The notes under the pieces: model-generated | Seen by the model: only the letters and a program-made list of their open reading frames with translations | What the model was told of the DNA's origin: nothing | Databases searched by the model: none | Assembly: GCA_028583405.1 (NCBI GenBank) | Contig: CM053259.1 | Coordinates: forward strand, 21,057,951 to 21,121,950 | Length of the DNA stretch: 64,000 bases | Origin: Pogonophryne albipinna | Lineage: Eukaryota > Chordata > Actinopteri > Perciformes > Artedidraconidae | Reading direction: 5' to 3' | Shown: piece by piece, positions 39,701-51,500 of the stretch | Layout: each line of letters starts with the position of its first letter | Position numbering within the stretch: position 1 is the first letter of the stretch | Program-made: the position numbers and the translations under genes

Positions 39701-42700
39701 GCATGAAAACAGACCCAGACAAAAATCACATTAAGGTGTTTAGACCTATGGTTTAGACATACTTTTAGCTAGAAGGTGTATATAAGATGCTGGCATAGAT
39801 TTGTAATAGGGCTGAACGATTAATTGATTTTAAATCGAAATTTGAAATGATGCGATTATCAAATCGCAAAGCCTGCGATTTTTTTTAACATTTTATTTTT
39901 TTTACAGATTTTTTTTATTCTTGTGTGTCAGTCATCCACACCAATCAGAAGTGCTGTGCTCCATATGTACCAGCCATTGTTAACCAATCAGAAGTGGCCC
40001 ATGATAGAAGGTGATAGACAGATTGATCCAATCACCTGCCAATTATTTTTGAAAGTGCCTGCCTTTTCCAAATGGCTTCCAATGGAGCTTTCCTAGATGG
40101 TTTGGTGAAACAAACCATCTGAGTCAGGTTAGTAATGCTCCATCACATGTTTTACATCTATTACAGGGTGAATCTTAAACTGAAGCTTGACTTTAAAGTG
40201 GACCTATCATGCTATATTTGAAAAATATATTGCAGCCCTGTTAGAGAAACGCAGATTTTGGGTCCTTAGCTTGAAAAAAAAGAAAGAAGAGGAGGCGGAG
40301 CTAATGCCTGATCAGAATTCTACCGGAGATAAAGTTAAATTTGGTTGTGATAAAACGCCATCCTGTTTAAACCACGTCAAGGATTATTTCTGAAATAGTA
40401 TGGAGCTCAAATGCCTTTTCTCTTGCAGGTTTATCACAGGTAAGTTCCTTTTTTTATTTCCTGCTTTTTAAACACGTGCTCTACAGTACAGGTTAGCTCT
40501 GAGTGTTAGTGAGGCTTGCTAATGTAAACAAAGACGAGATTACGTTCAAAACATGTCAGGCATTGTTTCTGATAGTAACTTTCTGTGGGTCCGCTGCCGA
40601 TTTGACGTCAGATCGGATGGAAACGTCACAGCGGATGGAAATCTGGATCAGCTTTGTTGTAGCCCCGTTTTTAGAGATTTGGGTACGGAGGAAAAGAGAG
40701 AGGGTTGTATTTTCTGACGCTGCATGAGTTCCCGACGCACTGGGGACACATATTTATGTATAAAAGACATCACAAAGTGCATTTTGCATGATAAGTCACC
40801 TTTAAAGCAACCCAACGGAAGTTTCATGTTAGTTTAGTTATTTCACTCATAGCTCGGGCTGTGGGGGTGCTAGAGATGGGAGCATGTTGATGCGACCTTC
40901 CTAGCCGGAGATACAATAAACAATAAACCTCCGTTGGGTCGCTTAAAAACAAATATCGCAAATCGAATCGCAATATTTGTCAGAAAAATCGTGCAGCCCT
41001 AATTTGTAATAGTCCTCTGACTTCATACCATTTTTTTTAGTTGATGAATCTAGACATAAATGATGACCATTAAAACCAGACCTTGCTTACCTTCGTGTGT
41101 GGACTCAATTACGTGCCAAAATAGACAGCAAATATACTCAAGGCCTGAATAGGACAAAATGTCAAGGCTGGCGAGAAAGTTTACTTACCCGAAGCAATGA
41201 GGTCATCCTCTTTCTGCCAGGAACGAAAAGAGAGCAATAAAAGTTAAGTCAATCAGTGGTAGGTAAACAGGACAATGGTTCACCACTGCTTCAAACAGAG
41301 AAGGGGTTATATCATGGAAACACATTCTTCTAAACACAGCTCACTTGAGGTGTGGTAAAGGTATATATCCTCAATTGGTTTTAAACATAATTTAATATTT
41401 TAGGCTTTCTTCGTGGGAGAATGTTAACTGTTTAAAAACACATTTAATTGAAAATGATATTGTGGTGGTTGACCCGATAGCCGAAAGGTTACGGCGCATA
41501 CCACATGGTGAGCAAATAATTCCCCGGTCCGATTCTCGGTAGTAATCTCAAAAAAAAAAGAAAAAAAAAGTTGATTTTTATGTAGAGAATCAGTATCCTG
41601 TTTTTTTGGACCAATGTTCAAATCCTTTTGCTTAAGCGCATAACAAGAGTGATTGTGTATTGGGAAGTATAATCTTTCAAAACGCGACTGACCACACATC
41701 AGTACTGTGTCACTCTGCATCAAGTGTAGACACTGAGGATGGACTGAAGATGCTGAAGAGCTTATGTAGCTCCCCGGCCCATTGTGGACAATTTGTTATC
41801 AACTATAATTCTTAGCTCTCGAAGAACCATCCATGTGTAGTCTTGCGTCTCAGGACAGCAGTCGAAACTTCTCACAAAAACAGGAATGGGCAGACTCCCT
41901 TGCGATTGTCTCCTTCGCATAACATAAAACTGAATAATACAAGAGAGTTTTTGACATTTCCATGCGCCTTGCCTCTGAGTGCTGCAGCTTTTGATCGGAT
42001 AAAAGCCAAAGAAGAAGATTTGCAAAAATCTGTATAAGTCCCTGAGCTGGCAAGTTTTCGAAAAGGAGTCGGAAATATTTTTAGAAGTGCATGTGAGACA
42101 GAGGTCTAAGGATAACCTCCATGTGACACCAAGAAAATAATTGTTCCAATGGTGCGGTATCCATAGTGTTTTTGTTGCCTTGAGTCTCAATACTTGACAG
42201 ACGTGGAAATAGAAAAATGTAGGTTGAGCTTCAGATGATGCCTTCAAGAAAGCAGAATCAAAGAGAGACATCGGCCCAACCTAAATGTGATAGTATGGCG
42301 TCTTCATGTGCCACAACCTTACTGCAAGTTGCACTCTTCAAAGACATGGCACTCCTCCAAAATCACCAGGACAAAGTCTTTATGATGGAATAACAGAAGA
42401 AATGTGGAAAACCTTGCATGTTGTCACTGATCTGGTACCACAAGATGATTACCAGCTGTGACAGTGACGCTGGTATTGTTTTCCTAAGATCAGAATCATT
42501 TTTTGAGTACTTTTTGAGGACGAGGTGTTAATGTATCTGTTTTTTGTTAAGAAGGTAAAGTTGATGTAGTTGAGAAATGAGGGTCGATTCCTAATAGATG
42601 TGGTCCAAGCAGGAAGGGCGAGGGGGTCATTGCATCTCCCACTCAACACCCCTGACCCAATATGGCGTCACACAACAGGTGTGTAATTGGGATCAAAATA

Positions 42701-43856
42701 AAGATGAATTTTGGCAATGGGGGGGTTGGAAGTTGTAAGGGCATATTTTCGTCACCCACTTTGCATCCCTGGTCCAATATGATACCATCGCAAGAGGGTC
42801 TCTGGTATAACTTTGTCCCACAAAATGCATGGTGTTTGGCTGGCAGAACAAAAGCAAGTAAGGTAACATGATTGTCCGGCAGTGGCTCAAGTCAGTAGGG
42901 GCTTGGACTGGGAGCTGTAGGGTCGCCGGTTCAAGTCCCCAACCAGACCAGGGAGAGGTCCCAGTTCACCTCCTGCCCTGCCGTGGTGCCCTTGAGCAAG
43001 GCACCGGACACCCCACTTCTCCCATTGCTCCTCGGGCGCTGTACACTAGCTGCCCACTGCTCCTAGTACTAGACTCCTGGTACTAGGATGGGTTAAATGC
43101 AGAGGCCAAATGTCACTGTGTGCTCTGCATGTGTGACCATTAAAGAGGGCTTCATCCCTCCCAATTCTATGAAACACAGCGGGCAACATAGTGGTGGCAG
43201 TGTTGTGAGCTTGGAGAGATGGTGACATTTCACATATCGCTGCTCCTTATTTCCTGCTGTGAATTTTTATATTCTGTGGAAGATTATAAAACATATATAT
43301 CCTGTGGAAAATCTGTGATTGTTAAAAAAGAAGACATGGCAAAAACAAAGTAAAGTAAAATGACTTGTAAATGTACTCATGGTTGTATTAGCTACATAAG
43401 TATAGACACATTTTACAGACTGCATATATTTCTGAAACAATTAGTTGTGTTTTGTACCTTTATATGTGTTGGTACAGTCAGGTGTATCTTGTACAAGGTA
43501 TCACCCCTTATGGATTTTTCACAGACCTGGATTCAAAGAAAAAACATAAAACCGTCAGTATCACAGCTTTTTACGATTGTAATGATTTAGATTTAGATTC
43601 TTTAGAAGAAGTACTTGATATTGTACTTACATTACACCACTTATAACATATGTAAGACATATCTACGTATAACACAGTACCAGTCAACATCAACTCAAAC
43701 TACAGCCTCGATAATAACCCCTATGCATGTTGTTCACTCACTAAAACACGCTGCATTCATTTCAAAACCGAAGCTCGTGTAAGCTCACTTGAGCTATCTC
43801 ACCTTGCACTCAATAAAGTTAGCCTCCTCTTCGTATGGTGTTTCGAAGTGGTCCAT
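33709..43856 (-). CDS. ZnF gene A: matrin/U1-type zinc-finger protein, unrecognised
   Basis: Twelve exons join in phase to 734 aa: 43803-43856, 41189-41213, 37712-37798, 37474-37616, 37257-37376, 37118-37163, 35296-36241, 35056-35155, 34733-34798, 34525-34626, 34150-34408, 33709-33965. The start ATG gives MDHFETPYEEEANFIECK. Exon 2 is a 25-base microexon. Residues 76-98 form one finger, C-x2-C-x12-H-x5-H (CTLC…H…H), the matrin/U1 spacing that usually binds RNA or DNA. The 315-codon exon 7 and later exons are rich in P, R, E, D and Y, mostly disordered, with a KRRKRKSRF basic patch (possible nuclear signal), a charged helix in exon 10 and the end SLDKITSTLLELVARK. I do not recognise an orthologue by name. 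ZnF gene B shares its intron phases around the finger. A nuclear role in RNA handling is inference. Introns 1 and 2 (41.2-43.8 and 37.8-41.2 kb) hold SINEs and DNA transposons. Confidence 0.8.
39807..41001. mobile_element. hAT-type element with intact 8-bp target duplication
   Basis: The ends are TAGGGCTGAACGATTAAT on the left and the complement of TAGGGCTGCACGATTTTT on the right. The identical 8-mer ATTTGTAA flanks both sides (39799-39806 and 41002-41009). The terminal parts are rich in ATCG words (AAATCGCAA). The interior is interrupted by a piggyBac-type element (40197-40801). It lies in intron 2 of ZnF gene A. Confidence 0.9.
40197..40801. mobile_element. piggyBac-type MITE nested in the hAT element
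   Basis: The ends are AGTGGACCTATCATGC and, inverted, AGGTGACTTATCATGC. Both are flanked by TTAA (40193-40196 and 40802-40805), the target site of piggyBac transposons. No transposase is encoded. Part of its interior (about 40650-40715) matches, in inverted orientation, sequence at 50865-50937 in the rprd1a intron. Confidence 0.8.
41462..41575 (+). repeat. tRNA-derived SINE or tRNA pseudogene
   Basis: A polymerase III A-box-like word TAGCCGAAAGG (41478) and a B-box-like GGTCCGATTCT (41526) stand at tRNA spacing, followed by an A-rich tail. The word GCCGAAAGGTTACGGCGCA recalls tRNA-Leu/Ser heads of fish SINEs. The anticodon arm is degraded, so a working tRNA is unlikely. Confidence 0.6.
42876..43165 (+). 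repeat. tRNA-headed SINE
   Basis: The head has A-box-like AGTGGCTCAAG and B-box GGTTCAAGTCC (42928-42938). The body contains the words GAGCAAGGCACCGGACACCC, GGGTTAAATGCAGAGG and TGTGTGACCATTAAAG, which are typical of a SINE family abundant in spiny-rayed fishes. It lies in intron 1 of ZnF gene A. Confidence 0.8.
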
Positions 43857-44638
43857 TGTCTTATTTTGTTACACTTGTGTTACCTGAATTCACAAGAAAA
43901 CCGAGAGTTCCTAGGTTAGCTAACGATTAGCTTTACTGGCTAGCGGACGCAACCACGCTATCGTTACTTTAATGTTGACCTGCCGGTGGTAATTTTGCGA
44001 AAAATAACGAATGAGAGTTTCTGTAGTTTATAATTATTCTATTCAATCAGGTTTACAGATGTGGCAAAAATGCTACGATGGCTAACTGTTATTAATACTT
44101 CCTGTGTGTTTGTGCACATTTCGCCGTAGGAAACACCGGACAAGGTGTTTAGTTCCTAGCCTTACACATTGACACGTTAAACAATATGCAACAAATATGC
44201 ATTATAAAATAAATATGTATCTCAAGTGTCAGATAGTAAAAACCAATCAATTTGATTTATATTGATTTACAAGAATAACTAACTGTTTTACTTGACAGTT
44301 ATGTACACTCTGTTACACTAAAACGTGGAACTGTATAACTGACATTATTGTGTGTATTGAGTCTTTTTACCTTTGTTTAATTACATTTCCTTTTATTACA
44401 ATTTGATTTAATATAGGATCGTTTATTCTATTTATAATTATGTTTGATTTAATATTTCTCCATACCATTATGTTGAGTAGGCTACATATGAGCATTGTTT
44501 GTATTTGAACGTTTTTTTAATAGTTTGAAAAACAAAAGTGGATGAATGCCTTTTCACACACCTCTGTTTCCCCCTTGAAAGGATAATAACATGCAATCAC
44601 ATCAAGAGGACAAAGCTGTAAAGATTTTACATTTTCTG
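43857..44638. other. Spacer between ZnF gene A start and rprd1a 3' end
   Basis: The bases just above 43856 must contain the ZnF gene A 5' UTR and promoter. No TATA box or other decisive motif is visible. The rest is AT-rich and holds no supported gene. Confidence 0.4.
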
Positions 44639-44644
44639 TTTATT
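44639..44644 (-). terminator. Probable rprd1a polyadenylation signal
   Basis: TTTATT (AATAAA on the minus strand) lies about 940 bases beyond the rprd1a stop codon. The 3' UTR in between has no other recognised feature. Confidence 0.4.
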
Positions 44645-45581
44645 TGGTTCTAAGAAGAATTTGCTTCATATGTACAAAAACAAACAGCTTAAGTCTGGCT
44701 TTGGGCACCTATCAAGCTGTGTGAGGCATATGCACAGCATTCAGTGTGGACTTAAGGATACATCTATGAAGCAGTATGATACAGTAAACAAGACAACAGA
44801 CTCCTTCTTTCAGGACAATGGAGGTCTGAGCAACAATAAAGATGTAAAGAGAAACTTCAGTAATGTATTTTGATGACCATTTCACCATCACTTACAGGTA
44901 TAACTCCCATCATTGAAATGCCAATGTGAATTTGTACACTGATCCATAAATGATTCTTGTCACAAAGAAGCATCGAGTAAATGATAATTAAACAATTTGG
45001 TTTGTTTTCAGGGACATGGCTTACTACTCAGCTTCACAATATGGTTTCCTAATGATTTAACAAGTACTTTTCTTTTATCGCACTCCATAAAACACCGATC
45101 TATAACCAAGAGAAAGACAGATTCATTTACAGATATAGTAAAAGAAAATGATGACAGTTATCCAAAAGATCAGAAATTATTATAAAGGAACACACTAAAG
45201 GGATATTCTCTGGTGCATTATCTTCAGTCACCATAAATACAAAAATATCACACCAGCGTCACCCATGCCACTTTAAAGCTGTGAAATATAGGGGCCAAAG
45301 CATGAAGGGCCTGATGGCAATGAATCAAAATGTACTGATAAAATACGGCACAAAGAGATGAGCTCACAGAAAATAAGACATTTCTGTTATTTGAAGCCAT
45401 ATGGATGAATAATGTGTTAAAGACATAATGGGAAAAACCCTCTTTCACCACACTTTCCAAAAATAAGAACAGAGGATTATAGTCAAATATTTAGGAGTTA
45501 GGTGAGATGTTTCAGTAGCAGGAGGCCACCAGTATGTGGCCAGGAGGAGAAACTTCAGTCAGTCTAAGAGATGTGGAGTCG

Positions 45582-48500
45582 TCATGGAAGATTGTTCAGA
45601 CGCGATCGCAGCTCCTTCCGAACCTGGGTCACCCTCGCCAGTTTGCGTTTGTATTCCTGAAAAAGTCAACAGCAAAAAAAAATCCATCAGAGCTCAGATA
45701 TCTTGACATTTGAATGATATTGGAATTTTTCAATGTTCTCTCAACCTCAAAAGCTATTTTTTAAAACAATGTATGGCAAAAAGATAACATAAAAATGAAA
45801 ATGATATATCAATCATGTGATAAGATTATATTGCATATTGCTTTATACAATGTGATGTTACCTAATGGTCTAAGTGAATTCTAATGGAAGTGTGGATTTT
45901 TCGTCAAAAAACAATATGCTGAATTATCTCTCACATTAAAATGTTATTTGAAAACCAACACATATATGAATTAGGTTTGGTGAAAAAATGTAATATATAT
46001 GTTTTGGTTATTACGCTTTAAAACCATTTAAACTCAATGACAAAAATGTATCACTACTTTTGCCACAGCTCCATGACTGACTGCAAGTTCACTTCCATCT
46101 TAAAAAAAAAAAAGGGAAGATCAAAATAAAAAAATTTAATAATTGATTTATTCATTACAAAAAAGCAAAGTGGGTTCAAGTTTTATATTTATTTTACAGT
46201 CTGTACTAAAGACAACCTACAAACACTGTACGGTAGTGGCACAATAGACTGTAAGACAAATATATGCACTCATTTATATTCCTTAAAAAGACCCAGTAAC
46301 ATGGAGTGTCACTAAAATCAAATGTATTTGTTTGCCTAACAGCTGATGCATGTCGATGTGGTGCATTTCTTCACTATGTTCATTTTGAAAAATCCATCAA
46401 TTTACATTATGTTGTATATACTAACAATACCAGGCTATATAATCCTGCTTTGTACCAGAATTCATAAAAACATTGCCTCTATTCTAAGTTTGACCTGTAA
46501 TAATATGAGTTTTCCTGTATTTGAGTTCTACCCATTTTAATGAATTAATCTCAATTAAATGTAACAATGAGTGTGTAGGTAGCATTTACTGTGTGTCAAT
46601 ACTACATAAAGAAAATAATTCTGGTATTAAAGACCATCTTTCAAATTGTGTACAATGCATTTACCACCAGAATCTGCATGTGTTACAGCAAAATAAAAGC
46701 ACTCACAAATCAGTTTTTTTTTTTTTTTCATTTTTTTTTTTTTATTACATAGAGTTGACTGGTTGAAGATACAAATTTGAAATACTTCATCCTCTCGGCC
46801 ACCTGTGGATAAAGGCTGGACAGTTATTCTCACCAGAACAATGAGAAAACAAGAAACTCTGTTGCCAATTTTTCCATTTCTAGTATTTTGGTCGATACTT
46901 ACCTTTTGGGAAGTAGGTATGCATTGAGTTAACATCGAACTGACTTTAAAGTTAAAAGAACAGGTATCATTGATTTCAAGCATATCTAATCAGGTTTTTC
47001 TAATGCCAGCACACCTGACCATCAATTTAAATCTACAGTCTGCCTGTGTTGCTGAAGCAGACAAACAGTGTCATTGCAGAACTATGCAACATGCTGAAAT
47101 ACATGAAAACAAATGTTAGTTCATAGGAAGTCTCAGTAAACAGCTACATGGGACAAATGAACAAAAATAATCAATAACATGACACAAAAGGGAGGCAGAG
47201 TCCTGCACTGGGTCGGATACTGGGTTAAAACATATTTATAGAATTTCCCTGGCAGCGGTTACAATAAAATGCAGGCTGCATCAGGTAAAAATATATTTGT
47301 TGTGTTCTCTGGAAAAATAGGAAATAATCAAATGTAAATAATGATGCAGTATTTTCAACATGCAAGTCAAAGCTATTGTTTTTGTTTTTAATGTGAAAAA
47401 AAGGATTCCGAAAGTTAGTGACTGTGTTCAATCAAGCGTCAGTGTGTTTTATTAACATGTCAGGATCCAGATTTCACATGATGATAATTTTGGGTCACAA
47501 GTCAGTTCAGTGCTGAACCCTGGGGGTGCAGGTTTGCATAACTGGACTCGTGCAGGACTCTGAGGTGATACTCATACAGTATTTAGAAGAAAAAAAAAGT
47601 GATTTACGCACTTCAAGTTTCTGCTCGTTCTGGGTCAGGCCGTCCTTCTGGCTTTGAAGGAAGACCATTAGTGTGCGTGTGAGCTGCCTCCTGTCATCAA
47701 TCTCTGCAGCCAGGCGGCCGCTGTAGTCTGCTAGCAGCATGCAGGCCTCCTCCACCAGCCGCGAGAGCCGCTCTCCTGACTCCTTATCTAAAGCACAGGA
47801 AGCACACACAGAGCAGGGCACCATGTTTAAACATTATCAGCCTAGAGGGCTCAACTGGGGGTCATTCAGTTATCCATCAATACTGGTGCAATGTAAATAG
47901 CTGCTGTATAATCAATCATTGTTTCCTATGGAACACTGAGGCATTTTAGCCCATTTAGATTTTTCTAGTTTCAGTGTTTTGCTCCATGACACTTCAGTTT
48001 GTTTGTAATATTTGTTTGTTTAAGTTTAAGCAAGGGTGCTTTGCTTCATAGCCTTTTAATGTACAGTATGTCAGAGTGAATACATTCATTGTAAGTTAAG
48101 GGATGGTTCTTCATGCACTGACTTGACCTCTAGTTCATAGCCATTTTTATTACACTGCCATTCCCTGGTATAATAGATTATCAAAACTCTTAGATGACAC
48201 ACATAGAGGAGGTCCCTCGTCTTTAACTATTAGCAGTTGATTTACTAAGTACTAGAGAGGTAACGATTTGGGTTGATAAAACGATTCAATGATAGTAAAT
48301 CATTAATCAAAAGTGAAAACATCTATACATATGTGTGTTAATGAGCCATGGAACTGACTTGTGTGTGTAAACAGAGTATAGGATAGTTTTCTGTGTCCCG
48401 CCTCCTACCTGTTATACTGTGAAGTAGCGACGTGTCGTGCACCTCAGCAGGAAGGGAGGAGATTCGCTGGCACAGCACGGAGTCGCCAGAAGCTGCATTT

Positions 48501-51500
48501 TCCAGCTCCTGCAGGGCTCGGATTAACTCTGCTGTCTGAGGTGGAGGGAGGATCAGAGGCAAGGAGGGGAGGTTGGGGGAGCAAAGGGAGGAGAGAAATT
48601 AAGAAATAATTAAGTTGCAGTTGACATTAGTATAACAAACAAACAATATTAGAGAGGCGGCAGAGAAAGGAAGTATTATGATACATTTCTTGCAGAAGCA
48701 ACTGTATCATTATTAAAAGGAGGATGTGGTTACGCTATACCCTGTATTTATGGCTGCATTGTGTGTTGAGTAAATCACCTGTGGGGGCTCGGTGGGGGAA
48801 CTCTGAGAAGCAAAGTCCTCATCAGCGGGTCGGATCTCCTCATACGACCTCTTCTTAGCCTTCTTCGCGCCATCTAGGAATTACAACGTTATTGGAAATG
48901 TTTGGATCAAACGAGTCGGAAACAATCTTTGAAACTGGAAACCAATTCTGAAATAGTATGAGGCAAAATTAAACGTGAACGATGAAGCCACAATAGTTAT
49001 TTGGTCACATTAGCTTATTGTAAGTCATGTTAACTTACAGAGGACTTGTGAGAGCTGATCCAGCAGGATGTTCTCGTACACAGCTCGCTCCTGCCAGATG
49101 GACAAGACCCGACCCAACTGTTTCTTACAGCCCTCCTCTCCATCTCTGGAGCGGGACATACAGGTTAACCAACTTTAAAAAACTCTGATGGAAGGTCTGG
49201 ACAATACATGAATACAATGTTATTAACTCTTCAGTAGAATGTATATCAATATGTTTAGGTACGTCCCATCAGGTAGTGATGTAAATCAAACCTAAAAAAG
49301 GCACAGTAAGCAGGATTTTCATAAAGATAAATATATATATATATATATATACCTGTTTACATGTTTGAATGCCTCAACGATGACCGGAGCAAAGTCCTGA
49401 GTGAACTCTGGTCCTTTCTTCTTGCTGTTCTGAATGACGTCATTGGCCAAGTAAAGGAAGGTCAGCTTGCGTGATAACGGAGCTGCAAAATTCAAATATA
49501 CAAACATACATATATTACAGTGAGGCATTCTGTAATAACTTATGAGTGAAGTTTTAGCTTAGTAGTTAAAATAACCTTCTAAAACTACATATTTTAGTTT
49601 ATTTAAGTCTTCATCCGAGAAATGATTTCAATGGAAAAAAATGTAAATGTTCCCAACCAAGCAAGAACATTATGTACTGAAGTAACTATGTTCTGAGTAT
49701 CAACCACAGCAAATTATAAATCACAATCCATTAATGGCAATTTACTCACACAGTTTATACTTCGTTGTAGCAACACATAGGGCCTTAGAGAGGGGTTAGG
49801 GCAGTGATAGAAAGCTGGCTCTTTATTTACATTAGAAGAAAAAAAATACTTTCGTGGATTACTTCATTTTCATTGTGAGTTAGAAAATGGTAAGCGGGCC
49901 ACCCAGCAAACCATCTGGTTGGTGTTCAGTGTTTAACAATATCCTTTTTTTGGGTTATTTTGTACTATATTTTCGCATGGCTTGTTTTGTATGTCTTCTA
50001 TTAATGGCACAGGTACATCATACAAGTAATGGTGCATTCTCCAGAGAAATGTGTTATCTCTGTCCCCATTGCACACTGCTTTCAGTCCTCAGACACGCTC
50101 CTAAAATACAACAGCCTCTTGAGATATCATTAGGCTGTTAACTAGCAGTCTCAGGAAAACCGTGCCAGTAGTAGAGAATAAGCTACAACTACAGATATAT
50201 CAGACATTCATACAACAGGCTTTTTCAATCTAATTCAAAACAATATTAACAACAACTCAATCTGTTTGTACTGTAACCTAATTTAGTCAATACATTGAGT
50301 GAACCCACTAAATTGTACTTTTGTGATTCAATGTGGATACAATTTCTTACAGTCTTAAAATGGAATTGCACTAACACTGACAAATGTAACGCATTCAGTA
50401 TTTTGTTTGTGCAGTTACACTTTTTCAAACATTGCACCATGGCTTTTTTGAATATTAAGTTATTAAAGTCACCTTTGTGGATATTTGCATAAGAAGAGAG
50501 GGTTAATTCATAAAAAAACAAATTCATAAATTCACGCTAGAGTTGTCTCACAATGCTCATAACCTACAAAAAAAGCAGGTCAATCCCATCAGCTAACAAC
50601 AACAGTAGCTAGAGTATTAGTGAACTGCATTTAAGCTTAAATTATTGATTGACATGTTTAAGTGTCTTTAACAGAACAGTTATGGAAGTACGAAATCACT
50701 GGAACAAAAAGGTGAAATAAATTAACTGTTCAGCAATCTATAAAGAGAACATAAATGTAAAGTTATTTTAAACATAATTATAAAGCAATAAATGCTGCAA
50801 AAATCGACTGTTCACGTATTGTTGATTTTGTACTGCCATTTGATTTTTCTAAATGATACATTATCAAATACAGCTGCAAAAACACAACCCTCTCTATTTT
50901 CCTCCATACCCAAATCTCTAAAAAAGGGGCTGCAACGGAGATCAACAGAGGTCTCCCCGTTCCCCTAGGTCGGGAGAGGGTGGCTCTGAACGACATGGCC
51001 GGAGTTTTTTCCCGGGTTCAGACGGGAAGGAGTGATCCGGTCTGGCCGCGCTTCCCCGCCATTAGGAGGTACAAGGAGGGGGCGGCGGCGAACCCGAGGA
51101 CCCTGAGGGCTCCGGTGTCCACCTTTGTTCCCTTCACTAAGGAGGGATTCACGGAGGATGGTTTCCCAACCACCCCCTCTCTGGAGCCGAGCCTGACGGC
51201 GTTCTTTGGGGTTAAGCAGGCCAACTTGATTGCCGGACGGCGCCCTACGTTGGCCTCCCCCAAGGACCAGTATGTCGCCCGCCAGGCTGACCGGGCGCAT
51301 CAGTGTGCGTTTCAGGCGTCGGCGGCAGCAAACAACATCGCGTTGCTGTCCAACTCGGTGGTGACACTGGTGGAGTGATCCGCCACCTTGGCACCAGAGG
51401 AGGCGGAGGAGATCGGTAAGGCGGCCAGCACGGCGCTCACGCTGTGCTCGTCCGTTGCGGTCTCCCAGACGAGGATCGCTGCGTGGATGACGCAGATCCA

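Noticed and set aside
41478..41536. Possible functional tRNA gene
   Set aside because: A- and B-box words are present, but the anticodon and acceptor arms do not pair well; a SINE head is more likely.
45512..45585. Frameshift extension of rprd1a past its stop
   Set aside because: The alternative frame reads FHDDSTSLRLTEVS and does not resemble the conserved tail, so I kept the stop.
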